Assembly (NCBI GenBank): GCA_022497155.1
Contig: MU385713.1
Coordinates: 558,001 to 622,000, forward strand
DNA from: Whalleya microplaca
Taxonomy: Eukaryota > Ascomycota > Sordariomycetes > Xylariales > Xylariaceae
DNA: 64,000 nucleotides
Direction of reading: 5' to 3'
The notes beneath the pieces are model-generated. The model ran no database searches. It saw only the letters and a program-made list of their open reading frames with translations, and was not told the DNA's origin. Both the position numbers and the translations under genes were made by a program. Shown here piece by piece: positions 24,682-37,343 of this stretch (positions are counted from its first letter, which is position 1; every line of letters begins with the position of its first letter).

Positions 24682-26083
24682 ATTATTAAAATAATAATTC
24701 TTAAAAACTAACGTATTTTTACCGGCTTTATAAATATAATATCCCGATAATCGGTAAAATAAAATAATAAATTTATTATAGTTATTTAGTAGTTTTTAAA
24801 ACTAATTTATTTGATTCAGGTTATTTTCAATCGGTTATTTATATTATAACGGAAGCCTTAAATTTTAAAGGCTTTAAATAAAGTAACGGCGCTTAATTTA
24901 TGTATTTGGCGTTTTTAATTCGCTAAAAAAGTACAAATAAACTTATTTTAACCTTATTTAAAGCTGTGGAGTTTTTTAATAGCTCGATCGGCTTTATTTA
25001 GATTTTTATATAATCGGTTTAAGGTATTTAAAATCTACCAATAGTTTTAAATACCCGTTTTTATACTTAATAAAAAATAAAGTTAATAAAATATTATATT
25101 TTAAGTTTAAGCCGAACGTATATATAATAAAACTTTACTCCCGGCGTACCGAAAGCGTTACTATTAACGCTGGGCTTATTAAATAACTATAATATTTCTA
25201 TATTAAAGTTTAATAAGCTAAACAAAGTAAAAAGATTTAAAAAAAAATAAGTCGAAAGCGTAACTGCTTAATTAAAAAAGCACTATAAATGGTTTTAATA
25301 ACGGCGAGCTTAATTTCGATAAAAGATTTATCGACTTAAAGCTATTTAACGTACCTTTTATAGTTATTTTATAGGGATTTAATATAGGCATTTAATTTAA
25401 ATATAAGTTTAATATATAAAGTAGTGATAATTATTTAAATAACGGCGTTAATTTTATTACTATTAATAAAGGCTATTATTAATAAGTTATTTCTTTAGGT
25501 TTACTATATAATTAATGAATTAAAGCTAAAACGAAAAGTTTAAAGAAATTTCGGACCTGTTATATAATTAGCGTATTAAATCGAAAGGGAAAAAAGGTAT
25601 TTTAATTATTATATAATTAATAAATTAGCCGAAAAAAATGAGGGTAGTTAACTTTGTTTACCGGGTTAATTTAATAAATCTAAATAAAGCACCGATTATA
25701 ACAGGGTTATTTAAGGATTTAAGCGAAGCTAGCTATAAAAAGCTAGCGTGTTAAATGTATAAAGGTGACGGCGGAAGGAGTGAAAAATAAAAGAGAGAGA
25801 AAAAGTAACGAGAGAAAATTCTAATAACGTGCCGATAAAAATAGCTAGCTTAACTAGCTATTAATAAATGTGACTAACGATTTTAAAGGTCACGCTACTA
25901 ATTATTAATATATATAATTAGCTGCCTGGGGTAGCTAAAAGGAGAGAACCCTCGCTATTATACGGTTAAAAGTATTATAAACGCTTAATAAAAAAACGCT
26001 AAGCGCTAATAAAATACTAAATATTATACGATGGCTTAATAAATAAAATCAGCTAAATTTAACACTAAAAGACTTTATAATTA
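24682..26083 (-). mobile_element. AT-rich remnant, probably interior of a retroelement with E-type LTRs
   Basis: RIP-degraded. The part next to 26083 matches, in reverse, the sequence that follows the E repeat at 28265, so it is likely the internal leader of the same element type. No coding motif recognised. Confidence 0.4.
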
Positions 26084-26337
26084 TATAATAGCTTAAGAAA
26101 AAAGTGGCGTATTTAAGTAATAAATATATATTATTATAAAATTATAAAGTAAGGAGTAAAAAGTTAGCTAATTATAATATAACAGCTTAACTTAAAAAAA
26201 ACTTTTTTACTTAATTACCTAAGTTATTTAATTGAACATGTGGTTTAATAAGTTACGTGTAAAGGGTTTAATGAGGTGCTTTATAACTACATAGCTTATA
26301 CGGCCTTATAACACCTCATAAAGCTTATGCCGTGACA
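26084..26337 (-). repeat. LTR-like repeat E, copy 1
   Basis: On the - strand it begins TGTCACGGCATAAGC and ends near GCTATTATA. About 250 bp, shared with 26865-27120 and, in the other orientation, 28019-28264. Confidence 0.6.
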
Positions 26338-26864
26338 AATATTATATAATTAAATAATCGAAACGTTTTATATATTATTAATATAAATATAAGTTTTTAA
26401 GCGGCTATATTTTTTAAATCCTTATTTATCCGAAATATTTAAAACGTATTATATAAATATTAAATATATATTTATATCTTATTATTAAATTATATTATAT
26501 ATAAATTTAATATAAACTTTATGTTTAAAAAATTTCGGAATAACATAAAAATTATAAATATTTTATATAAAAAATATTAATGAAAATATATTAAGTAATT
26601 AAGAAAGTTAAATATTTATATATACTATTAAAATAAATATATAATATATTAAAAGCAAAAATTAGTTATTATATAAATAATAAAACTATTTTATAAATAA
26701 TAATTAAAGTTTTAAATAATATAACCGGATTTAATAATATTATATTTATATTTCTAGTTTTTAAAACATATTTTAAAATTAACTAAAACTTATTATTATT
26801 GTTATTAAATATTATATAATAAATAAAAGCGTTATAAAAAGTAATAAAAATATTAAAAGATATT
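26338..26864. other. AT-rich sequence between E repeats
   Basis: RIP-degraded, no motif or repeat partner recognised. Confidence 0.4.
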
Positions 26865-27120
26865 TATAACGGCTTAAAAAAAAGGCGGCCCGTGCTAAAT
26901 AATAGGCAAATATTACTATAAAATTATAAAGTAAAGAGCAAAAAGTTAGCTAGTTAATTATATAATAGCTTTAACTTAAGAAAACATTTTTACCTAATTA
27001 CCTAAGCTATTTAATTAAGTATATAGTTTAATAAGTTATATATAAAAGGTTTAATAAAGTGCTCTATAGCTATATAGCGTATAAGGCTTTATAATATTTT
27101 ATAAAGCTTATGTGATAACA
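26865..27120 (-). repeat. LTR-like repeat E, copy 2, with polypurine tract
   Basis: On the - strand it begins TGTTATCACATAAGC. Directly before it on that strand is AAATTTAAGGGGGTAA (27121-27136), a good polypurine tract, so this is a 3' LTR of a - strand element whose body lies to the right. Confidence 0.6.
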
Positions 27121-28018
27121 TTACCCCCTTAAATTTACTATATATAACAGCTAATACTAGCTAGCTTATAACGTACCTAATATATATAAAAATTAACCTA
27201 ATTACCACTATCTTAAAAAGGTAATTTTTAACCTTATTTAACCCTAATATTTTAGCCTATATAAATTATATAAAATCTAATATTAATATTAAGTGAATTT
27301 ATTAAATTTTTAAAAATTAAGTCCTTTAAAAAAATTTTATTAATTTATTATATTTTTTATAACTATTTAATATTTTTATAAGTTATATATTTACTATTAT
27401 AGCTACCTTTTTAATTTTTAACTTATATATTATTATCGTTAGCGTATAATTTACGAAAGTTCGATTCCGGTTATAGTTAAAAGTAATTTTACATTAAATA
27501 ATCTGTTAATTTATAATATATATATTAGTATTATTTTTAACGTAATTATTATTCCGATTTTGTAATAAAAAAACGCTTATTATCCTTTAAGAGTTTAAAG
27601 TAACGAAATTTTAGATATTTATTTACCGTTTATTAAAGTATTTTTAAATATTAGTTTAATTTTAGCTTTGGTTACGCTATTTATGTAAATTATACTAATA
27701 AAAATATTTATAACATTCGAATTACGGGAACCGGAAAATATATAAAAGCTTAATTATTAATATAGCTAAAGGATAAATTTATTATAAGTATTTAATATTA
27801 AATTTCTTTTAAAAAAACTTCCGCTTTAGTTTATTATTTATAGCGTAACGTAAATAATTAACCCGGTGCTTTTTAAATAAATTCATTTCACTTATTTTTT
27901 AAGTTTATTAGTATTATTATATTAAAAAATATAAATAAATTTATTTAAACCTTATATAATAAATCGAAATTTAGCTGCCGCTTATATAGCTTTATTTAGG
28001 TTGGCGTAAATTAACTTT
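27121..28018 (-). mobile_element. Truncated retroelement body attached to E copy 2
   Basis: RIP-degraded interior expected upstream of the 3' LTR. I could not recognise a domain. It ends where the oppositely oriented E copy 3 begins. Confidence 0.4.
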
Positions 28019-28264
28019 TATCACGGCATAAGCCCTGTGGGGTGTTATAAGGCCTTATAAGCTGTAGCACACCCTAGGCCTCGCACACGTGACCTGTTAG
28101 ACCACATACTTAATTAAATAGCTTAGGTAATTAGGTAAGGAGGTTTTCTTAAGTTAAAGCTATTATATAGTTAACTAGTTAACTTTTTACTCCTTACTTT
28201 ATAATTTTATAATAATACACACCTATTATTTAATACGCGCTACTTTTTTCCTTAAGCCGTTATA
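28019..28264 (+). repeat. LTR-like repeat E, copy 3
   Basis: Begins TATCACGGCATAAGC (first G mutated) and ends near GCCGTTATA. It is less mutated than the other two copies, with GTGTGCGAGGCCTAGG-type sequence in reverse preserved around 28065-28095. Confidence 0.6.
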
Positions 28265-28845
28265 TAATTATAAGGTTTTTTAGCGCTAAATTTAACTAAT
28301 TCCGTCATTAAATTAATTTAGCGCTTTTTTTAGCGTAATTAACTAGTTTCCCGTTAATTTTTTTTCTCGATTAGGTATAGTCGATTAATTACTTATTAAT
28401 AACCTTTTGCGCCGGCGTAATCGATTAGTCACTTATTAGTTACTTTTTTCTCCATTAATACCTCGTTATAACGTATTATACGCACTAGTAGCTTAGCCTT
28501 AAAAAGTATATAATTCGTTAGAAAATATCGTACTAAAAAACCCTGGCGTAATCGATTAATCACCCGTTACCCATATTTTATTAAACCTTATTAAATTAAG
28601 TACGTATAACAACATTTAGCTATTTAGCGCTAAATTATGCCTATTATTTTTGCCGACCTCGTTTTTAGACACTTTTTTCGGTCCGAAATTATATTTAAGC
28701 ATAATAAATCCGATTTTTTTACCCACTATTTTTAGCGATTAATTATAGTAGCGCGGCTATTTTTTAACTCGTTTTTAATAAATAGTTACGGCAAGTTATT
28801 TTTTCTTTTTTTTATACGTTAATTTTAATAATTAGTTGCGGTAGC
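28265..28845 (+). mobile_element. Leader-like sequence after E copy 3
   Basis: RIP-degraded, with a motif like GGCGTAATCGATTAGTCAC repeated three times near 28370, 28413 and 28544. It matches the inner flank of E copy 1, so E copy 3 behaves as a 5' LTR. Confidence 0.4.
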
Positions 28846-30840
28846 GTTGTAATGGGCTGTGCCGTAGTGGGGAACATCGGCGATTATAAGCCGATATAGC
28901 AGCATAACTTTTAAGAGCTAGTATAAATGCTCTCGAGCTATGCCGATATACCTTTTTAATTTTCTTTTTTTCTTTAGTTAAAAAATAAACATTTATTTGA
29001 CATTATAAAATTGTATTTTAGCGTAACAGCTTTTTATATATTTTCTAACTTACTAACTCCCGAGTTACGTTAAAATAAATTAGAATATTAAGAGAAGCTT
29101 TAAAACAGCCCCTTAATAATCCGGAAATACCGTTAGCGAGATACACGGAAGCACTAAATATTTAAGTCTATTAGATTTACACCCGCTTCGAGCAAATATA
29201 TATAGTATTAAAAACAGTATTAAAAAATAATTCGAAAAAATAACAACTAAAACGAGCGGCTTATAAATAAAGACTGAAAAAGCAATAGGACGAACTATTA
29301 TAACGTTAGGCAGTTTTAAAAATATAATTACGAAAGAATTTCGACTTATTAATTATATAAAACGCAAATATTATAAAAGGTATTCCCGTATAAGACTTTC
29401 GGGATTTTTAAAAACCCTAAAAATAGCTAACCTAAATAAGTGTAAACCTTTAGCTAGGAAACCCTTAAGCATTTTTCGCACCTGCCCTAATAATTACCGT
29501 AACCCCGATACTTAAGCGTAAGCTATTATTATAAGCTAAAAAATTTAGGGGCAAATATAGCCGTTATTTTATATAAGAAATATTAATAAAATATAAGCTT
29601 TAAAAAGATATAAAATTTATAAAAAGGGACTAAAATAAGTAATATAACATTTATAAACGGCTCGAAAATAACGTATAACGCATAATAAAGTTATATTATA
29701 TTATAAAAAGACCTAATAGGATATATAACCTAGTATTTTTTTTTAATATTTGTCGAATATTTATAAAAACTATAATAAAGTTATTAAAGCGAGAGGTAAA
29801 TTACGTAAATATTATTAATCCGTTAATTAAACTTTTATATCTTTTTATATTAATTTCGAGTAATTACTAGTAAAAATAAAAGGCAATATATAGAATAATA
29901 AAGCGAAATTTATGCTTATCGAGAAAGCGATCAATAATAAATTTAAAAACGCGCTAGTTTTAGTGGCGCTGCCGAATATTTACTAAAATTAAATTTACTA
30001 AATAATAAATATTATAGCTTAATTTAAGGGGTCGCTATTTTATTATAGCGGAAACAGTTTAAGAAACGGGACTACGCCGGGTGAATTACTTTTTCCGGGC
30101 TTACTATTTTTTACCCTTAATTACTTTAAAACTAATTATAAAGGCAATACGTTAATAACCGGTATAATTATATTAGTAAGAAGTTAGCGGGCTAAATAAG
30201 TAATAAACAAAGAACGAAACGCTCGAATAAAACGCAAAAAATACTTACGATATAAAAAAAAAGCTACCTATTTAAAAAGTGTGCCTATTATTTTATAAAA
30301 TTACCTACCCGTATTAGGGTTAACGTAATAGCAGGCTATAAATTTAACAAAAAATAAAGCCGAGAAAATATTAAAGAAACAAAAAAACGAGTAATTTTTA
30401 AATAAAGTCGCGTTTAAAAACTTAATATAACAGCAGAAAAAATTAATATAACCGAATAGCTTATAAATAAGGAATTTTTTATAGTCGATATATATTTAAA
30501 TTAATAACTATATATAAAAACTTTTATAAATTTAAGATATAAATATTATATTACTATTAGCGAAAATATAATAAAATGCCTAAAATTACCGCATATATTT
30601 ATCCGGAAAAAAACGGTAAAAAAAGCTATTTATAAGGAGGGATTAAACGTTTCGGGCATAATTTACGAGATAACTTATATAAAGGCTAACTTTAATAAAT
30701 ATAAATTAAAATATATTATAAGTAACCGACTATATATTTCCTTTAAAAATCGGGCGCGTAATTTTTTTTTGTTAGATACGATTAATTATGTCCCGTATAA
30801 TATAAAACTATTAATATTTTATTATAAACCTAAAAGGTTG
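28846..30840 (+). mobile_element. RIP-degraded Ty3/Gypsy fragment G (gag and protease part)
   Basis: A less AT-rich leader with a 6-bp-stem hairpin (ATCGGC..GCCGAT, 28878-28897) is followed by a long decayed frame. Near its end is a retropepsin-like segment: at 30529-30537 the codons AAT TTA AGA are RIP-type changes from an Asp-Ser-Gly active-site triplet, inside a well-aligned frame (F-I-x-x-x-Y-K-Y-Y..ISENIIKCLKLP). Reverse transcriptase should follow but the element is cut where the inverted copy of B begins. Confidence 0.5.
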
Positions 30841-32273
30841 TCGCGCGTTTTTATACAATAAATCTTAAGGTCTGGGTCGTTTTTATTTCTTTATAATACC
30901 TCGTTAATAAATATTATACCGGATTTTTCCGGTAATAAGAATTTTATATTATTTAAAATAAGAATTTTTAAAAGAAAGTTTATTTTTGCGTATAATATAT
31001 CGACTTATAGCTTTTAAATTTTAGTTAAGGTTATTAATCGGAATAAAGTCTTATATTTTTAGTTTAACATTTTTACTTTTTAAATATGTAATAATTTTAG
31101 CTTACGCGAGATAATATTTACTATTATATTATTATTTTTTAGCCGGTAGGTAATCGTAAAGTTATATTTCGCTAATATTTCCGACTAATTTGCCTGCTAT
31201 AAGTTAAGGTATTATTTAATCCCGAAATATTTAAGCGTATAATAATTAAAAAAAATTTAAACTTTACTAAGTTTTACCCGTTAAATTTATAAAGCCTGGA
31301 CTATTATAAGTATTTTTTATCGTATATACTATAATTTAGTTTTATATTATATATTATTTTTAAATAAAACGTATATAGGTATTATTTATTATTATTTCCG
31401 CGCTATAATAAAATACCGGCTAATATTTTATTAAACGCGTTAGTTTTTATTTTCGTATTTTTGTTATAACTAAAATATATTAATAAAGGGGCGTTAGTTA
31501 AATTATTTCTTAATTTTTAAAATGCGATTTTATAATATTTATTTCAGTTTTATCGGACCTTTATTTTTATTAGCTAAAACAACGGCTTAACTATTTTATT
31601 ATATTGGGATATAAAGTTTCGGTAAAAGTTATAAAAGTCTAAAAACGACTATACTTGTTATACGCGTTTAAGTATAGCTTAATTTTAAACTACCCGCACT
31701 TTAGCGAGGTTAACGTATATCCCGTTTATATTTATAACATATCTTAGGTATTTTATTTAAGTATCATAAAATTTAAATTTTTTAAGGTTTATTTAAAGGC
31801 ATATATTTTTAGTCGCTAAAAAACTTTTTATATATAAATATAATATTTTTTAATAAATTCCGAAAAAATTAAAATGTTATTTACATATATATTATAAAAG
31901 TTATTAAAAAAGTCGAATAGCGTATTGTTAATATATTATTAGAAACTAAAAGGTTTATTTATAAGCTTAAAAAGTAAGATTTTATATTTATATATCCCGT
32001 ATTAAGTCCGGAACGTTATAAGGTTTTCGTTTTCCGGTTATATATAAATACGGTAAAAAGTTTATTAGATATCGATTTTAATAAAGATTTTAGCTTTAGA
32101 GATTTTAGCTAAAGTTTTTTCGATAAATAATAAAGGGTACCTGTCTTTTTTATAAGTATATTTAGCTTTTAATAATTTACGTAAAATTGTAATTTTTTAT
32201 TAGCTTTAGGGGTTAATAAAATAGGGGTTATTTAAGGGGTTAAATTAATTCTAGGGGTTAAATTAGGGATAAT

Positions 32274-33459
32274 CAGGGTTGTGATTAAGTCACTAATTAG
32301 TGACTTAAGTCATTAGATTTAGTGACTTAAGTTAGTCAGGCCTATGACTTAAGTCAGGCTAGTTAGTCAGCTATCTGACTAAAACTAGTGCAAGTTAGTC
32401 AGGTGACTGACTAAGACTAACTTGCTTAAGTTAGTTAGTCACTTAAAAATAACTAATGACTTATTAAGAAATTACTTTTTGTTTAAAAAAAATAAAAGAA
32501 ATTAAATACCGCTTTAAATATTATATATATTTTAATTTTAAATCAACTTATAATAATACTTTATTACTTTATAATTAATAAAGCTAAAATAGTAATTTTA
32601 CTTATTAAAATAAGCTAATTAATTAAATATTAAAATGATTTAATTTAAAATTTTCTAATTCCTCGTTTAAACACTTTTCTTAAATCTCGCTATAATAAAT
32701 TAAATATCTTTTTTATTATAATACTTATTAAAGCCGTTTTTTAACTTACTATAAGCATATTATATGATATAAGTATTAATAGTAAAAAAGTTATAATATT
32801 ATTTAAATTTATAAAGTTATTTTTATATTAAAAACATTTAATTTAAAACTTTCTAATTTGTCGTTTAAGTATGTTTTTAAGAAATAATTGTAATAAATTT
32901 AATATCTCCTTTATTATAATAAATATTATAACTCTTTTTAGTTTATTATATGTATATTATATATTATAGATGTTAACGCTAAAACTATATTATTACATAT
33001 TAAACTAAATAAATTACAGTAATATTAAAAATATTTAATTTGAAAGTTTCCAATTCGTCGTTTAAGCACGTTTATTAAAAAATCACTATAATAAATTAAG
33101 TATCTTTTTAAATATAACATAAAATATTATTTTTACGTATAATATATTAATAATGCATTATATTATAATTATTAAACTTATAATAAAAATTACACCTTTT
33201 AAATTAAATAAGTTATATAAAGGTTTAAATAATTATTAAAAAAATCACAAAGGCTTGGCTAGTCATTAGTTATTTTTAAGTCACTAACTAACTAACTTGC
33301 AAATGACTTAAGTTAGTCAGTCACTTAACTAAGACTAGCCTAGTTAGTCAGCAGGTCTGACTAAAACTAGCTTAGTTAGTTATAACCCTTGACTAAAACT
33401 AGCAAGTTAGTTAGTGACTAAAAAATGACTAATGACTTAAGTCATTTATCACAACCCTG
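32274..33459. mobile_element. Non-autonomous hAT-like DNA transposon, 1186 bp
   Basis: Terminal inverted repeats start CAGGGTTGTGAT on both sides (12 bp perfect, then continuing with ATGACTTAAGTCATTAG-like sequence). The host sequence GGGATAAT is duplicated exactly on both sides (32266-32273 and 33460-33467). An 8-bp duplication with CAGGG ends is the mark of the hAT superfamily. Both subterminal regions, about 170 bp each, are packed with GACTTAAGTCA and AAGTTAGTCAG-type motifs in both orientations, as in hAT transposase binding regions. There is no transposase frame; the middle contains three tandem units of about 198 bp. The element is absent from the equivalent place in forward copy B (near 17,220). 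Confidence 0.85.
32640..33235 (+). repeat. Three tandem ~198-bp units inside the hAT-like element
   Basis: Units start near 32640, 32838 and 33036, each with TTAATTTRAAANTTTC then AATTNSTCGTTTAA, an A/T-rich middle and AATATCTYCTTT-type sequence. The third unit is incomplete at its end. Confidence 0.7.
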
Positions 33460-34451
33460 GGGATAATAAATCTTTTGCGGAGATTTTTATTAAGGTATTT
33501 GCGTATTATTTCTAGCTTATTTAATAATATTTTATATAAGGGGCTATACTTTAGGTCTATAGTTAAATTTTTTTTATAGTTAAAAATACGATTAGGTAGT
33601 AATATATCCGAGTTAAGTTTACTAAAAGTACGAAATAAATTCTAGTACTTTTTTAAAATAGCTTTTTAAATTTTCTTTTTTAAATTTTCTGCTTCCTTTT
33701 CGGGAAAAGCTTTTTTTTATCCCGTATTAATTAGTTAATCTTATATAACGTTATTACATATATATAAGTTTTCCGGGCTATTTTAAAAAAAAGCTTTATA
33801 TTAATAACTGCTATATTTATTAGCCGTTATTTATATTAGCCGATCGCGTTTTACCTTAATTTATAGGCGTTTTTTATATTATATTTCTATTTTTTTAGTA
33901 CGTTTTTTTCGAAAAAAAAAGTATATCGGGAAGTTATAAATTTAAATTTAAATCCCGGTTTATAGATTTCTATTATATAAGCTTATTAGGCTTACGTTTT
34001 TAAACATATCGCTAAATAATTTTTTTTAGTCGCTAATTAATAAGTATTATTAGCTTTAGTTATAAATGTTTTAAGTAACGGCGTAGCTTTTTTAGCTTTT
34101 AAACCCGTTTTTATACGGTTTCTATTATTTCTTTAATAGGCTTACATTTTTATCGTATTTTAAAAGCCCGGCTATCGGCCCGTTGTTTTTTATTTTTATT
34201 TAATGCCTTATTACGATAGTTAGCGTTCGGTTAAAAAAAGCCGTTTTTAAAAAGGTTTTCCGCATTTTTTATATTAAAGTTATAAGGGCTTAATAAGTTA
34301 TTACATAACATGTTTTTAGGATATATTAATTACTAACGCCGATAATTTATTAGGATATCTTTTTTAATTAATTAACCTTTTTTTAAAATCAGGTTATATT
34401 TTATATTTATTATAAAAAAACTTTATTTTAAAACGTGCGGCTGTTTATTTG

Positions 34452-34615
34452 TGATACAGGGCCCCGGAGGGGCCCTCCGAACTAGCTTAAATTAGATAAA
34501 ATAAGATAATAGATAAGATAGATAAAAGATCCTAAGCATTTAGGATTACAGCTCCGCTACAACCTAAATGTTAGATCTCCATCTATCTTACAATATACAC
34601 TACTACCCCATAACA
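34452..34615 (-). repeat. 164-bp solo-LTR-like repeat D, best copy
   Basis: On the - strand it runs TGTTATGGGGTAGTAG...GGGCCCTGTATCA, with TG..CA ends. The copy at 57490-57653 has exactly the same length. It interrupts inverted element B. ATTTG occurs directly to the left and again 10 bp beyond the right end, so a target duplication is not clean. GC-rich inverted runs (GGGCCCCGGAGGGGCCC) mark the left side. Confidence 0.65.
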
Positions 34616-37065
34616 ACCTTTTTTAATTTGTAAATTTAACTATAAGGTTTTATTAATTATTTAAACCCTTTTTTTATTATATCCGCCGATATATTTTAGG
34701 ATAAACTTTTTAACGATTTTCGGAAATAAATATTGCTTTATTTTTTTACGAAATATTTATTTATTATAATATAAATATTTACTTTAGTATTATTAAATAT
34801 ATTTTTTATTTTTAATAAAAGGCTATATATTAATAATGTATATTTTAATAAAAATGATATATTATTTAAATAAATATTTAAGAAATCCCGGGAAATTTTT
34901 ATTACCCGATTAATTAAATTAACTTGTAATATTTTAGCTTTAGAAATAAAGTTTAATTATTTTAAAGTATTACGTTTCCTGGCTATTTTTTAATCCGATT
35001 TTTTGCCGGGACTTTTATAACTTTCTTAAATCGAATAAATTTTATAAAAAAACATTAATATAAGCGGCTTTATTTATTACAGATTAATTAAAACGCTAAT
35101 TAAGGTATAGCGGGTATAAATAATTAGTTTTATTATATTTTTCGTTATAACAATTAAAGTAGCGTTTCCGGAGCTTTATTAATTCGGCGCTATTTCGAAA
35201 TAAAAAATAAATGCGAGCATTAAAAAAAGTAATTATTATATTATTAAATTTATTCGAGTTTAAGCTAAAAATTAGTTACGGGTTTTTTCCGGAGGCGCGG
35301 TTATTATTTATACGGGTTAATTTTCAGGCCTAAAACTTAAATATTAGTTTAGTTATTATAGTAGTTTTAATAGCTTGTATTATATTATATACTTTATTAG
35401 CTATTTAAAAAGTAAATATAATTTCGGCGTAATAAATAATATAACGATCGAAATCATAAAATAAATTAAAATATTAAGCGGCTATTTCGGTTTATAAATA
35501 ATAAATAAGTCGGCTATAAAACTTTTTTTTTATTTATTACAGTATAGCTATTCTTTTTCCGCTAATGCGATAAATTTATTCCGGAATTTTTAAAAGTTTT
35601 TTAATATTTTTATTTAAAGGTCGGAAAATTTAACTTTTATTTATTAAACGCTATTAAGGTTATATTATTTTTTTAAAGTATTTTATTACTGCCGCAAACG
35701 TAATTAAATAATGCAGGTTAGTTAAATAGAAGTAAAGTTTTAGCTATATTAATATATATTTTTAAATATATAATTTAATAGCTATTATATATATACAATT
35801 AGTTGGGAAATAATCGGCGTTAATAAATAATTAATTTTTTTATTTGCGGTATTATATTTTAAAAATAACGGTATTACGGTTAATTTTGCTATAATAAGTA
35901 GGGATATTAATTTTTATCGGTTTGTTTTTGCTTATACTAAATTCCGATACGCTTTTTCGAAAGCTTTAAGTTAGTAAGTCGGTAATAGCTTAATTAACTT
36001 TATTTAAATATATATTAAAATTATTAATTTAAGTATTACGTTATTTGATTTTTTTTATAAGTTTTTAATTATGTTTTTTAAGCTTTATTTATTTAAAGAC
36101 TTAATCGGATTAAAGTATCGGCGTTTAATAAATAATTTTTTGCTATAAAACTTATAATTTAGGTCTGTTAAAAAAAGGCTATAAGTATAATATTATAAAG
36201 CCGAATCTTATAAAAAAAAGCGTCGGGATTAGCCGAGTATATTTTAAGGAATGCCGATGTAATAAAAGTTTTATTTATTATAAAAAAAGGCTTTTTTTTA
36301 ATTTAATAAAGGTTTTAAACGGGAAGGTAAAGCTTTTCCCGCTTTTTATATATACGTTAGCTGCGTATAATTTAATATACATTTTAAGGTTATTTAATAG
36401 GGTATTAATAACTAGCTAGTATACTTTTTTATTAAATTTTTTATTTTTAACTATTCGCTTAAAATTCTAATAAATCGGGAAGGTGTTATTGTTTTTTTTT
36501 CGCGTAATATTTAAGTTATTTAGTCGAAATCTTTTAAAATATATTGACGTTTTTTAATAGCATAATATCTAAAAGTAGTTTTAGGTCTTTTAAAACGATC
36601 GGTCGGCATTATTTTCTATATTTTTTAGGTATTATAAGTAATAATATTACACGCGTAAGTGCGTTTTTAATCGGTAAGTAATATTTTATAAAGGTTTGCC
36701 GCTAATTAAATTAATTCAGTTAGTTATCGATAATATGCGTAAAGGTTATATATTTAAAGTTACTAGTGCTAAAATGTTTTTATAATAGTATTTATTAATT
36801 AATTAATTAATTAAATCGGTATTAAAGAACTTAAGTTTTCTTAAGCTATATAATAAATATAATTTATTTATATTTACATATAAATTACTATAGCTAAAGG
36901 CAGGGTTTTAATATAAATACTAATTATATGTTTATAAATATGTTTATAAATAAATAAGAAAAAAAGCTATTTCGGATTATAAAAATTATTTAAAAAACTT
37001 AAGCCGGGTGTCCCGCCGGGCGGTGGCTATTCTGCCGTTACCGATTAATATACGGGAGTATATAG

Positions 37066-37292
37066 TGTTATAGGGCTAGTGTGCCGTGGCACATATATAT
37101 CGCTTGTTTTTTTCTTTTACTCTTAGATAGAACATATACAGCTTAGACGGCCTCGTCGCCGATAATAGACATATCTCTCCTTTCGATCAATCGCCGTTAT
37201 AAGTGATTCTTTTGTTTCGTTGCCTTGATTACCTCTGATTAGCTAAGCCATGAAGCGGCACCTCCTTCACCCCGACACCCTGTTTTAAGACA
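37066..37292 (-). mobile_element. Second 227-bp solo terminal repeat, with ATAG duplication
   Basis: Same length and sequence type as 11164-11390, but less mutated. ATAG flanks both sides (37062-37065, 37293-37296). The LTR of forward element B at 20498-20501 shows the empty site with a single GTAG (reverse CTAC), a second direct proof of a 4-bp target duplication. Confidence 0.82.
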
Positions 37293-37343
37293 ATAGTAAC
37301 AGGTAGTTTATATATATTATATTAGTACGTACCTTCCGTAACT

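Larger units (their letters stand above)
30840..37343 (-). mobile_element. Ty3/Gypsy element B, inverted truncated copy with three insertions
   Basis: Reverse complement of B from its 5' LTR (about 36855-37343) to the point matching 18640 of the forward copy. The reverse-transcriptase box is readable on the - strand at 31876-31887 as Y-V-N-N before ILIFS, the Ty3 box with both Asp codons changed to Asn by RIP. Insertions in this copy: a hAT-like element at 32274, the 164-bp repeat D at 34452, and a 227-bp solo terminal repeat inside its LTR at 37066. Confidence 0.75.

Noticed and set aside
26084..27120. E copies 1 and 2 as the two LTRs of one small element
   Set aside because: Copy 1 has leader-like sequence on its inner side and copy 2 has a polypurine tract on its outer side, so they belong to different elements or to a rearranged one.
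27440..27475. tRNA-like GTTCGATTCCGG box
   Set aside because: No matching A box, anticodon arm or acceptor stem could be formed, and the region is RIP-degraded.
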